Shown in pieces: positions 10,811-20,513 of a DNA stretch of 64,000 nucleotides. The stretch spans positions 17,216 through 81,215 of the forward strand of contig JAQXRG010000103.1 in the NCBI GenBank assembly GCA_029218405.1, written 5' to 3'. Under the pieces are notes generated by a model. The model was not told the DNA's origin and searched no databases. It saw nothing but the letters and a program-made list of their open reading frames with translations. The DNA is from Bacteroidales bacterium (GTDB lineage: Bacteria > Bacteroidota > Bacteroidia > Bacteroidales > Bacteroidaceae). Position numbers and translations under genes: made by a program. How positions within the stretch are numbered: position 1 is the first letter of the stretch; every line of letters begins with the position of its first letter.

Positions 10811-12295
10811 ATGAGAACCTGTCTTATCCTCTCCTTTACCTTGTGGCTGGCATGCTGCGGCTGCAACCCCTATCACCCCGCCGACCGCGAAACCGCCGAG
10901 CAGCCCTCCCTCTCTCCCCATCCTGCGGAGGTCACTTTTCCCTGCAACATCGCGCCTCCCAACTTCACCATACAGACCCCTGGCGAGCGCTACCAGACCG
11001 AAATCGGCATAGAAGGGCAACCAGCCGCCTTTCACCTGAGTACCGCCACGCCCACCGTACAGATTCCGCCGAAAAAATGGCGGACACTGCTCGGGCAAGC
11101 AGCCGGCAAAGCCCTCTACTTCCGTATCAGCATCCAGCAGGGCCATCAATGGGTCCGTTATGCCGACATCCACTGCCGGGTGTCCACGCACCCCATCGAC
11201 CCCTTCCTGACCTACCGTCTGCTCTATCCGGGCTATGAGCTTTGGAACGAGATGGGTATCTACCAGCGCGACCTGACCTCGTACCAGGAAGAGGCCATCG
11301 TGGAGAACCGGCACTTCGGACATCAATGCGTGAACTGCCACTCCTTCAACCAGCACCGCCCCGACGAAATGATGCTGCACGTCCGGGGAGCGCAAGGAGG
11401 AACCTTGATTGCCCACAACGGCAAGGTGGAGAAGGTCAACCCCAAGGCACCGGGATTCAACTACGGCCCCACTTACCCTGCGTGGCACCCCTCCGGACGT
11501 TACCTTTTCTTCGCCACCAACGAAATCCAGCAGTTCTTCCATGCCAGCGGCTCCAAACCCATTGAGGTATCCGACTTGGGCGCTGACCTGATGGCCTACG
11601 ATGTGGACCAGCATATCGCCTACACCGACTCGCTCGTGTATGGTGACGACTGGCTGGAGACCTTCCCCGCCTGCGCCCCCAACGGCACAGACCTCTATTT
11701 CTGCCGGGCCAAAGGATACCGGAAAGGCATGGCCTTGGACAGCATCCGTTACGACCTCTGCCGCATCCGTTTCGACGCACAGACCCAGCGGTTCTCTGAC
11801 CTTCAGTGTGTCGTGCCAGCTTCCAAGCAGCAGAAATCCGTCTCCTTCCCGCGCGTGTCGCCCGACGGACGGTATGTCCTCTACGTCCTCTCCGATTATG
11901 GCAACTTCTCCATCTGGCACCCCGAAAGCGACCTGTATCTGCTGGACACTACGACAGGACAAAGCCGGTGCCTGACGGAAGTAAACAGCAACGATGTGGA
12001 CAGTTACCCCACCTGGAGCTCATCGGGCCGGTGGATTGTGTTCAGCAGCAAACGCATGGACGGATTGTGGGCACGGCCGTACATCGCTTCCTTCGACCCT
12101 GAAACCGGAAAAGCAGGACACCCCTTCGTCTTGCCTCAGAAAGAGCCCGACTTCTACGACCAATGTACCTACACCTTCAACCGGCCCGAACTTATCCTGT
12201 CTGCGGTGACCACCGGCAAGACCCTGGAACAAGCGGTCGCCCGACCCGCTATCCCCAGCACCCGACCGGAGCGGACCTTGCAAGATGAACAATAA
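10811..12295 (+). CDS. TolB/PD40 beta-propeller lipoprotein with a CxxCH heme-type motif
   Basis: Lipobox LWLACCGC; CVNCH at 11327-11341; PD40-like repeats FPRVSPDGRYVLYVLSDYG and YPTWSSSGRWIVFSSKRMDG. Confidence 0.75.
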   Translation: MRTCLILSFTLWLACCGCNPYHPADRETAEQPSLSPHPAEVTFPCNIAPPNFTIQTPGERYQTEIGIEGQPAAFHLSTATPTVQIPPKKWRTLLGQAAGKALYFRISIQQGHQWVRYADIHCRVSTHPIDPFLTYRLLYPGYELWNEMGIYQRDLTSYQEEAIVENRHFGHQCVNCHSFNQHRPDEMMLHVRGAQGGTLIAHNGKVEKVNPKAPGFNYGPTYPAWHPSGRYLFFATNEIQQFFHASGSKPIEVSDLGADLMAYDVDQHIAYTDSLVYGDDWLETFPACAPNGTDLYFCRAKGYRKGMALDSIRYDLCRIRFDAQTQRFSDLQCVVPASKQQKSVSFPRVSPDGRYVLYVLSDYGNFSIWHPESDLYLLDTTTGQSRCLTEVNSNDVDSYPTWSSSGRWIVFSSKRMDGLWARPYIASFDPETGKAGHPFVLPQKEPDFYDQCTYTFNRPELILSAVTTGKTLEQAVARPAIPSTRPERTLQDEQ

Positions 12296-12368
12296 AAAAG
12301 TCGTAAACATTTCTCGTTTAAGAAAAAATAAGTAACTTTGCTCCATATACCTTAAATTACGAGTAAAT

Positions 12369-13079
12369 ATGGCAAGATTCAAACGCATTCTGCTCAAGCT
12401 GAGCGGAGAAAGTCTGATGGGAGAAAAGAAATACGGGATTGACGAGAAGCGGCTGGGTGAATACGCACAGCAAATCAAGGAAATCCATGATATGGGTGTG
12501 CAGATAGGCATCGTCATCGGCGGAGGAAACATCTTCCGCGGACTGAGCGGTGCCGGCAAAGGTTTCGACCGCGTGAAGGGCGACCAGATGGGCATGCTCG
12601 CCACCGTCATCAACAGCCTGGGACTCAGCTCGGCCCTGACCGCCGCCGGGGTGAAGGCCCGTGTGCTGACCGCTATCCGTATGGAACCCATCGGCGAGTT
12701 CTATACCAAGTGGAAGGCCATTGAGGCGATGGAGAACGGCGAAGTGGTCATCATGTCCGCCGGTACCGGCAACCCCTTCTTCACCACCGACACCGGCTCG
12801 TCGCTGCGTGGCATCGAGATTGAGGCCGACGTGATGCTGAAAGGCACCCGCGTGGATGGCATCTATACCGCCGACCCGGAAAAAGACCCCACCGCCACCA
12901 AGTTCGACGACATCACCTACGATGAGGTGCTGGCCCGCGGCCTGAAGGTGATGGACCTGACCGCCACCTGCATGTGCAAGGAAAACAAGCTGCCTATCAT
13001 CGTGTTCGACATGGACACCGTGGGCAACCTGAAGAAAGTGATGGCCGGCGAGAACATCGGTACCCTGGTACACAATTAA
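12369..13079 (+). CDS. pyrH: UMP kinase
   Basis: RILLKLSGESLMGEKKYGID...GGGNIFRG...STGNPFFTTDT-like motifs. Confidence 0.97.
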   Translation: MARFKRILLKLSGESLMGEKKYGIDEKRLGEYAQQIKEIHDMGVQIGIVIGGGNIFRGLSGAGKGFDRVKGDQMGMLATVINSLGLSSALTAAGVKARVLTAIRMEPIGEFYTKWKAIEAMENGEVVIMSAGTGNPFFTTDTGSSLRGIEIEADVMLKGTRVDGIYTADPEKDPTATKFDDITYDEVLARGLKVMDLTATCMCKENKLPIIVFDMDTVGNLKKVMAGENIGTLVHN

Positions 13080-13143
13080 GGCTTCCGCACCGACGGAAAC
13101 GTGACACTACAACAGAATCATTAACCTATAAACATCAGCAACT

Positions 13144-14115
13144 ATGTATCCTTTGAAATTCCAACCCTTATTGAAGTCCACCATCTGGGGTGGCGAGAAA
13201 ATCATTCCGTTCAAGCACCTTGACCTGCAGCAGGAGAAGGTAGGCGAAAGCTGGGAAATCTCCGGTGTGCCCGGTGACGAGTCCATCGTGGCCAACGGCG
13301 CGGACGCTGGCAAGAACCTGCAGCAGATGATGGACGAATACAAGGGAGCACTGGTCGGCGAAGAGAACTACAAGCGCTTCGACGGCCAATTCCCCTTGCT
13401 CATCAAGTTCATTGACGCGCAGGACGACCTCTCCATCCAGGTACACCCCGACGACGAGCTGGCACAGCAGCGCCACAACTCACGCGGCAAGACGGAAATG
13501 TGGTACGTCATCGACAATGACGGCGGAAAGGCTCACCTCCGCTCCGGACTGAGCCGCGCAATCACCCCGCAGCAGTATGCCGACATGATTGCCGACAACA
13601 CCATCACTGACGCACTGAAGGAATATGCCGTACAGCCGGGCGACGTGTACTACCTCCCCGCCGGACGTATCCACAGCATCGGTGCCGGCTGCTTCATCGC
13701 CGAAATCCAGGAGACCTCGAACATCACATACCGCATCTATGACTTCAACCGGAAGGACAAGAACGGCAATACCCGCGAGCTGCACACCGAACTGTCGAAG
13801 GACGCCATCGACTACAGCGTGGAGGACGACTACCGCACCGCCTATACCCCGAAGCAGAACGAGCCGGTGGAACTGGTGGCCTGCCCGTACTTCACGACCA
13901 CTGTCTATGACCTGACCGAACCCATGAGCATGGACTACAGCGAGCTGGACTCGTTCGTCATCCTCATCGGCATGGAAGGTGCCTGCACCGTGACCGACAA
14001 CGAAGGCAACACCATCGACCTGCAGGCCGGTGAGTCCATCCTCTTCCCGGCCACGACCAAGGGACTGGAAGTGACCCCCAAGGGCAATGTGAAGTTCCTC
14101 GAAACCTACGTTTAA
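13144..14115 (+). CDS. manA: type I mannose-6-phosphate isomerase
   Basis: SIQVHPDDELA, GDVYYLPAGRIHSIGAGCFIAEIQETSNITYRIYDF. Confidence 0.93.
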   Translation: MYPLKFQPLLKSTIWGGEKIIPFKHLDLQQEKVGESWEISGVPGDESIVANGADAGKNLQQMMDEYKGALVGEENYKRFDGQFPLLIKFIDAQDDLSIQVHPDDELAQQRHNSRGKTEMWYVIDNDGGKAHLRSGLSRAITPQQYADMIADNTITDALKEYAVQPGDVYYLPAGRIHSIGAGCFIAEIQETSNITYRIYDFNRKDKNGNTRELHTELSKDAIDYSVEDDYRTAYTPKQNEPVELVACPYFTTTVYDLTEPMSMDYSELDSFVILIGMEGACTVTDNEGNTIDLQAGESILFPATTKGLEVTPKGNVKFLETYV

Positions 14116-14131
14116 TCCGATCCGTACCATC

Positions 14132-16339
14132 ATGAACAGACTCATCACCTTTGGTTGCGGACTGGCGCTCACGGCTTTCGCCGTGAGCTGCTCGTCCGCA
14201 GGACAGGACAAGGCGTCCATGGACTACACGCAGTACGTGAACCCCTTCATCGGTGCCGCCGACAACGGACACACCTTCCCCGGCGCCTGCACTCCCTTCG
14301 GCATGATTCAGACCAGCCCCGTAACGGGAGCTGTGGGATGGAGGTACTGCTCCGAATATGTCTATACCGACTCCCTCATCTGGGGCTTCTCGCAGACCCA
14401 CCTCAACGGTACGGGCTGCATGGACCTAGGCGACCTGCTGGTCATGCCGGTCACCGGCCAGCGCCAACGGGCATGGGATGACTACCGCAGTGCCTTCCGC
14501 AAGGATACGGAAGCTGCCACTCCGGGCTACTACACCGTCACCCTTGACCGTCCGGGTGTGAAGGTGGAACTCACTTCGACCACCCACACCGCCCTGCACC
14601 GCTATACCTACCAGCAGGCCGACTCTGCCTCGGTGCTCATTGACCTGCAGCACGGCCCCAGCTGGAACGAGAACCAGTACCACTCACAGGTACGCTTCTG
14701 CGAAACCAAGTGGGAAGACGGCAAGACCCTGACCGGCCATGTGAAGAACAGCGTATGGGTGAACCAGGACTACTTCTTCGTGCTTCAGTTCGACCATGAA
14801 GTGGCCTCCACCCTCCAGCTCCCCATGGGTGAGACGGAAAAAGGACAGCGCATCGTGGCCACCTTCGACGGCGTGAAGCCCGGCGAGGAGGTGCTGATGA
14901 AGCTTGCTCTCTCCACCACCAGCATCGAAGGCGCGAAGAAGAACCTCGCCGCTGAACTGCCGGGATGGGACTTCGAGGCTACTCGCCAGGCAGCGCATGA
15001 CACCTGGAACTCGTACCTGAGCCGCATTGAACTGGAAGGCACGGACGACCAGAAAACCAATTTCTATACCTCGTTCTACCATGCCCTCATCCAGCCCAAT
15101 GAAATCTCTGACGTGGATGGCATGTACCGCAACGCCGCCGATTCGATTGTACCTGCCACGGGCGGCAAGTTCTACTCCACCTTCTCGGCGTGGGACACCT
15201 ACCGTGCGGCCCATCCTTTCTACACCCTGATGGTGCCCGAACGGGTGGACGGACTGGTGAACTCCCTCGTTGACCAGGCGGACGTGCAGGGCTTCCTGCC
15301 CATCTGGGGCTTGTGGGGCAAGGAGAACTACTGCATGGTAGCCAACCACGCGGTGCCCATCGTGGCCGAAGCCTACGCCAAAGGCTTCCGAGGCTTTGAT
15401 GCCGAACGCGCCTTCCGGGCCATCAAGCGCACCCAGACCGAGTCGCACAAGCTGAAATCGGACTGGGAGACTTATATGAAGTACGGCTACCTGCCGACCG
15501 ACCTCATCGCCACCGAATCGGTGTCCTCCACCCTGGAAAGTGTGTACGATGACTACGCCGCCGCCGACATGGCCAAACGCATGGGCAAGGAAGACGAGGC
15601 TGCTTACTTCGGCCAACGCGCTGAGTTCTACAAGAACCTGTTCGACCCGACCACGAAGTTCATGCGTCCGCGCAAGAGCGACGGCTCGTGGAAATCGCCC
15701 TTCAACCCCAGCTTAGTGGGCCACTCCGAAAGTGTGGGCGGCGACTACACGGAAGGCAACGCCTGGCAATATACCTGGCACGTACAGCACGATGTGCCGG
15801 GCCTGATCGCACTGATGGGCGGCGAGGAAGCCTTCTGCAACAAGCTTGACTCCCTGTTCACGCTGAAGCTGGAAACCACCCAGGCCGACGTGACGGGTCT
15901 CATCGGACAGTACGCCCACGGCAACGAGCCGAGCCACCACGTGACTTACCTCTACGCTTTGGCGGGCAAGCCTGCCCGTACACAGGAACTGGTGCGCGAG
16001 ATTTTCGACACTCAGTACCGCCCACAGCCCGACGGCCTGTGCGGCAACGATGACTGCGGCCAGATGTCTGCCTGGTACATGCTTTCGGCCATGGGCTTCT
16101 ACCCTGTTGACCCCGTCAGCGCACAGTACGTCTTCGGTGCCCCGCAGATGCCCAAGTTCGTGCTGCACCTGGCCGGCGGCAAGACCTTCACCATCCTGGC
16201 AGAAGGTCTGAGTCCGGAGAACAAGTACGTGGAAAGCATCACCCTGAACGGTGAGCCATACACCCAGCGCACCATCGCCCACGAGGATATCGTGAAGGGC
16301 GGCACACTGGTCTATCAGATGACAGCTACCCCACAATAA
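14132..16339 (+). CDS. GH92 family alpha-mannosidase
   Basis: YVNPFIGAADNGHTFPGACTPFGMIQTSP, GFSQTHLNGTGC, GNDDCGQMSAWYMLSAMGFYPVDP. Confidence 0.95.
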   Translation: MNRLITFGCGLALTAFAVSCSSAGQDKASMDYTQYVNPFIGAADNGHTFPGACTPFGMIQTSPVTGAVGWRYCSEYVYTDSLIWGFSQTHLNGTGCMDLGDLLVMPVTGQRQRAWDDYRSAFRKDTEAATPGYYTVTLDRPGVKVELTSTTHTALHRYTYQQADSASVLIDLQHGPSWNENQYHSQVRFCETKWEDGKTLTGHVKNSVWVNQDYFFVLQFDHEVASTLQLPMGETEKGQRIVATFDGVKPGEEVLMKLALSTTSIEGAKKNLAAELPGWDFEATRQAAHDTWNSYLSRIELEGTDDQKTNFYTSFYHALIQPNEISDVDGMYRNAADSIVPATGGKFYSTFSAWDTYRAAHPFYTLMVPERVDGLVNSLVDQADVQGFLPIWGLWGKENYCMVANHAVPIVAEAYAKGFRGFDAERAFRAIKRTQTESHKLKSDWETYMKYGYLPTDLIATESVSSTLESVYDDYAAADMAKRMGKEDEAAYFGQRAEFYKNLFDPTTKFMRPRKSDGSWKSPFNPSLVGHSESVGGDYTEGNAWQYTWHVQHDVPGLIALMGGEEAFCNKLDSLFTLKLETTQADVTGLIGQYAHGNEPSHHVTYLYALAGKPARTQELVREIFDTQYRPQPDGLCGNDDCGQMSAWYMLSAMGFYPVDPVSAQYVFGAPQMPKFVLHLAGGKTFTILAEGLSPENKYVESITLNGEPYTQRTIAHEDIVKGGTLVYQMTATPQ

Positions 16340-16358
16340 GCACGCTGGACATCCTCGT

Positions 16359-16401
16359 AAAAAAATCCTGGGCTACCTCACCGGTGCCCAGGATTTTTTT
16401 T
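16359..16401. terminator. bidirectional intrinsic terminator
   Basis: AAAAAAATCCTGGGC-loop-GCCCAGGATTTTTTTT. Confidence 0.9.
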
Positions 16402-18205
16402 AACCCTGCAGGTCCTTTATCCACAAACGCAGCAGCTGGATACCCTGGTGGTTAATGTCCATGCCGCTCACCTCATCGAGATAACGTACGGCCTTTTGTT
16501 GTTCTCCCAATCCGAGGTAGCCAAAGGCCAGCATGTATTTGCAATGAATCTCGTTCTTGCGGTCGAGACTGTCTTCCCAAATGAGCAGGTCGGGCAGCGA
16601 GACAGCGAAATAGTCCATCACCTGCTTCTCGAAGATGTGCTGTTTGCCATAGCCTACGAGCCGGTAGAAACGGCCGTTGGCCTCGCCACGACGGCCGAGC
16701 TTCAGCAAAGCCAGTCCCTGATAGAAAATCTTGTCGGGCTTGGCATCATTGTAGTACATGGCAGCAGCCGGTTCCTGTGGACCCTGGGTGGCCAGTTCCC
16801 ACCACTTGCGTGCCTCGTCCAGCTGTCCGAGCCCCTCGTGACAACAGCCGAGGAAATAGTGGAAGTCATTCTCCTGAGCACCGAAGAGTTTACCCTCGCC
16901 GAGATGACGGGGATAGTCGAGGCACTGTTCGAGCAGCGGGATGGCGTCCTGGAAACGGCACTCAGTCATCGCCTGCATGGCCAGTCCGACACGGGCTGTC
17001 TGATACTGGGAACTCACCTTGCCTTCGCCTCCTTCCCAGGGATGGAACTGATGCGCGTCCAACTGCTGCTTCGCCTCCGCATACCGGCCGGTCTGGTTGA
17101 GCAGGGTAATCTCTTCGAGCACCAGGTCATCGCGTTGGGCCACCAGGTCAGGATAGTGACAGAGGAAAGCGAGACGTTCTTCGTGCGGTTTCTGCAGAGG
17201 CTTGTAGAGCTGGTCAAGCTCCATCAGCACGCGGGCATCGGTCTCGTCGAGACGGAAGGCACGCTCCATGCACTCCAACGCCTCCTGTTGTCGGTCCTGC
17301 TTGTTGAAGCGGGCCAAGGAGAGATTGCGCCATACAGTGGGGAACTGCGGGTCGAGCTGGGCCGACAGCTCCCAGTTCTCGATGGCGAGGTCATACTGGC
17401 GGGCGGCATAATACAGGCAACCCAGGTAATAAGGAGCCTTGGCTCCCTGAGGATGGGCCAGCTTGGCCGCTTCGAGTGCCATCACGTCTTCCGCACGGTT
17501 GGGGAAACAGTAGCGGGAGTCCGCCTGTTCGGCTTCCTCATAGCGTTGCAGGTAATAGTAGGTCATCGGCGTATCGGCCTTTTCGGCAATGGCCATCTCC
17601 CAGATAGCCTGCGCCTCCTCTAACCGTCCGGCCGCCTGATAGTCGAGCGCCAACTCATCATAGTTCTTGGCCAGTCCCTGCAGCAAGTGTTTCAGTTCGC
17701 CGAGAAGCGATGCATCGCCCGTCAGCAGATACTGCTCATAGCGGCAGCCATAGTTGAAGAGGTCGGTAGCGAGAGCCTCCTGACACACCTTCATCGCCTG
17801 TTCCTTTTGTCCCATGAGCCGCAGCACCGCCGCTTTGAGTGCCAACGTCTTCTGGTTGTGCGCGCCATAGACCAGTCCGCGATTCAGTTCGTCGAGGGCC
17901 TCATCCAGCCGCCCCTGGTATTTCAGTACGAGGGCGAGATGATAGATGGGCTCCCCGTCGTAAGGGTTGGGATTCCGCTTCTGCGAGAGGCGCACCGCCT
18001 TGCGCAAGTAGGTCTCCGCCTTAGCGAACCGCCCCTTGCGGATGAACCAGAGTCCCATGGCATTGAGACAACGGATGTCATTAGGGTCTCGGCGCAACGC
18101 CTCCTCATAGTAATCCACAGGGCTCCAGGTGGCGTGGCGGTATTGCTCTAAGTGCAGTCCGGTGAGATAGAGTTGCTCGTTGGTCTTCACCTGTTCAGGG
18201 AGCAA
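16400..18205 (-). pseudogene. TPR C-terminal part of a DUF5107-type protein, probably 5'-truncated
   Basis: TPR protein with TNEQLYLTGLHLEQYRHATWSPVDYYEEALRRDPNDIRCLNAMG; no N-terminal beta-rich domain; in-frame TGA just upstream (*PIPDSAEAALLPEQVKTNEQL). Confidence 0.65.
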
Positions 18206-18227
18206 CGCCGCCTCGGCACTGTCGGGG

Positions 18228-18512
18228 ATGGGTCAGAACCACATGGCCCTACAGCAGGTCCTCGACTATATCGGCTACTCACAGAGTCATTTCTGCGCGC
18301 TCTTCAAACGGCAGACGGGCATGAGTCCGCTCGCCTATTTCAACCGTCTGAAGATACAGCGAGCCTGCCTGCTGCTGAGAGAGACCGAACTGAAAATCAA
18401 CCAAATCTGCCACAAGCTGGGCATCAAGGACCAGTATTACTTCTCACGGCTGTTCTCCAAGACCATGGGGCAGTCGCCCACTGACTACCGTAAGCACCCA
18501 TCGTCCGCCTGA
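18228..18512 (+). pseudogene. C-terminal HTH of an AraC-family regulator, 5'-truncated
   Basis: LDYIGYSQSHFCALFKRQTGMSPLAYFNRLKIQRACLLLRETELKINQICHKLGIKDQYYFSRLFSKTMGQSPTDYR; no sensor domain. Confidence 0.8.
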
Positions 18513-18537
18513 CAGCCGGCCGTCCCTCCGCGCGCCG

Positions 18538-19710
18538 TCATTTCCGCTCAATGAGCGCGATGACCACCGGCTTCGGTGTCTGAATCCGCCGTCCGGTATC
18601 CGACAACAGTCCTGTTTCGGCGTTCCGTTCATAGATTTCGATCTCGTCCGTGTCGCGGCAGGCCACCAGCACAAACTTTCCGTTCGGGGTCAAGGCAAAG
18701 TTGCGCGGATGCGCCCCCGTGAGCTGGTAGCCCACCTTGGTCAGCGTACCGTCCTCCGCCTTCACGGCAAACACCGCCACCCCGTCCGCCTGCAGACGGT
18801 TGGAAGCATAGAGAAACTTCCCGTCGGGCGACAAGTGGATGTCCGCACTGCCCTTCGCCCCCACTGTATCGGCCTGGATGCTCTGCACCTGCCGCAGCGA
18901 GGCACCGTCGTAGTCCATCACCACCACGTCCCCCTTCAACTCATTGATGACATAGAGGTGTTTCCCGCTCCCGTCGAAGACCGCATGCCGCGGACCTGAA
19001 CCCGGCGCCAGCTGTACATCGAACGCCTCGGCCGCATTCAGCAACCCTTCGCCCGACGCGTCGATGGGGAACACGTGGATGCAGTCAGTCCCCAGGTCAT
19101 TGGCCAACAGGAACTTCCCGTCGGGCGAGAAGTACACACAGTGCAAATGCGGCTGCTCCTGCCGTTCCGCATCGGAGCCCTTCCCCTCAAAGCGGATGAC
19201 ATTGCCTTCGCCCAACGTCCCGTCCTCATCCACCGGAAACACGGTGATGCTCGCTCCGTTATAGTTCGCCGTCACCACATAATCCCTGCCCGGACTCAGC
19301 GTGATGTTGCACGGAGCCGCTCCATCAGTCGCACTTTCTCCCAAGAACGAAAGCTGTTTCGTCACCGGGTCCAGCAGCAGCGCGTTTGCGGTCGAGGTCT
19401 TCTCCTCGTTCTCGCCCACTGAATACACATGCTGTCCGTCGGGCGCGACCGTCAGGAACGAAGGGTTGCGGATTCCCTTCAGCCCACTGCAATAGACCCC
19501 TTCCCCCGTCTCCTGGTTCCATTCATATACCTTGATACCTTCCGCGTCCGCTTCCGCATAACTGCCCACCAGCATCAGCAGGGTATCTCCACTCATCTTG
19601 CCTTCGGCCTCAGCGGCTTTCCTGCCGCCGTTTCCCGAGCACGCCCCGAGCAAGGCTGCGCTCATACACATTGCCAACATCGATTTTCTCATACTTAATT
19701 GGTTAAACAA
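18538..19710 (-). CDS. lactonase family protein (6-phosphogluconolactonase-like beta-propeller)
   Basis: Lipoprotein signal LLGACSGN; ISPDGKFLYASNR-type repeats; GPRHAVF motif. Confidence 0.9.
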   Translation of the reverse strand: MFNQLSMRKSMLAMCMSAALLGACSGNGGRKAAEAEGKMSGDTLLMLVGSYAEADAEGIKVYEWNQETGEGVYCSGLKGIRNPSFLTVAPDGQHVYSVGENEEKTSTANALLLDPVTKQLSFLGESATDGAAPCNITLSPGRDYVVTANYNGASITVFPVDEDGTLGEGNVIRFEGKGSDAERQEQPHLHCVYFSPDGKFLLANDLGTDCIHVFPIDASGEGLLNAAEAFDVQLAPGSGPRHAVFDGSGKHLYVINELKGDVVVMDYDGASLRQVQSIQADTVGAKGSADIHLSPDGKFLYASNRLQADGVAVFAVKAEDGTLTKVGYQLTGAHPRNFALTPNGKFVLVACRDTDEIEIYERNAETGLLSDTGRRIQTPKPVVIALIERK

Positions 19711-19774
19711 ATTAAAATACGGCCCAAATATACGGATTTTCGGGGAAAAACTTGCACGATAAAGGAGAAAAGCC

Positions 19775-19782
19775 TACTTTTG
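19775..19782 (+). promoter_or_regulatory. putative -7 element (TACTTTTG) for ssrA
   Basis: TAnnTTTG about 26 bp before the mature tmRNA 5' end. Confidence 0.55.
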
Positions 19783-19807
19783 TACCCAAAATATGTACGA
19801 CATCAAT

Positions 19808-20200
19808 GGGGTTGTTTGGTTTTGACAGCGAGAGATGTGGTACGTAAGCATGCAGTGCGTGGTAGGTTGGCACTCTAATCCCAGTCTTCAAACAATTATC
19901 TGGCAACGAATCTTATGCTCTCGCTGCTTAATCGAAGTACAGTAGATTAGCTTTATTTCCGCCACAGTGGTGGAAACGAGACATCGCCCAAAAGCTCTTG
20001 TTCCGAAGCGTTTGAGAAGGCGGTGCAGCAAAATCGGGAATAGTTCCGGCTTCGTCCCGCAGTTGGAATGAGATACAGGGACTAAGGTGTAAGTGGGTGG
20101 CTCTGGTCTTGCTTGCACACGAAAACCGAAGGCAGAGATAAGCATGTAGAAAGCGTATGGCTTCCTTGTTTGGACGAGGGTTCGACTCCCTCCAGCTCCA
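19808..20200 (+). ncRNA. ssrA: tmRNA
   Basis: 7-bp acceptor stem GGGGTTG...CAGCTCC; T-arm GGGTTCGACTCCC; tag frame GGC AAC GAA TCT TAT GCT CTC GCT GCT TAA (GNESYALAA*) at 19902-19931. Confidence 0.96.
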
Positions 20201-20210
20201 CAAGTACATG

Positions 20211-20244
20211 AAAGAGCCCGTTGATGGTGTCAGCGGGCTCTTTT
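20211..20244 (+). terminator. intrinsic terminator of ssrA
   Basis: AAAGAGCCCG-loop-CGGGCTCTTTT. Confidence 0.9.
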
Positions 20245-20310
20245 CTTCTATCTAAACAACTTGAACTTATTCGTGATGTCCTTGTACGTCTTGACTGAAC
20301 CGGTGAGGCA

Positions 20311-20373
20311 TCTTGAACGGTGTTCGAATGCCGTTTGAACACTGTTCGAACCGCGTTTAAACGGCGTTTATAT
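20311..20373. repeat. 11-bp phased array of palindromic octamers (array A)
   Basis: TCTTGAAC ggt GTTCGAAT gcc GTTTGAAC act GTTCGAAC cgc GTTTAAAC ggc GTTTATAT; unit starts exactly 11 bp apart. Confidence 0.9.
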
Positions 20374-20513
20374 CCATAGCATCGGCAGCGTCTTCGCCTC
20401 CCAGCCACCGGTCATTCTCCTGCAAATTTTTCCACCCGATAAGGAGGTCTTTTGATAGAATGTTGTAACTTTGTCGCTATAAACTGTTTCAACACATCAT
20501 ACTATCAATTATC

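Noticed and set aside
20082-20408. 108-aa minus-strand ORF (…LEGVEPSSKQGSHTLSTC…)
   Set aside because: It is the antisense of the tmRNA 3' end and array A, not a protein gene.
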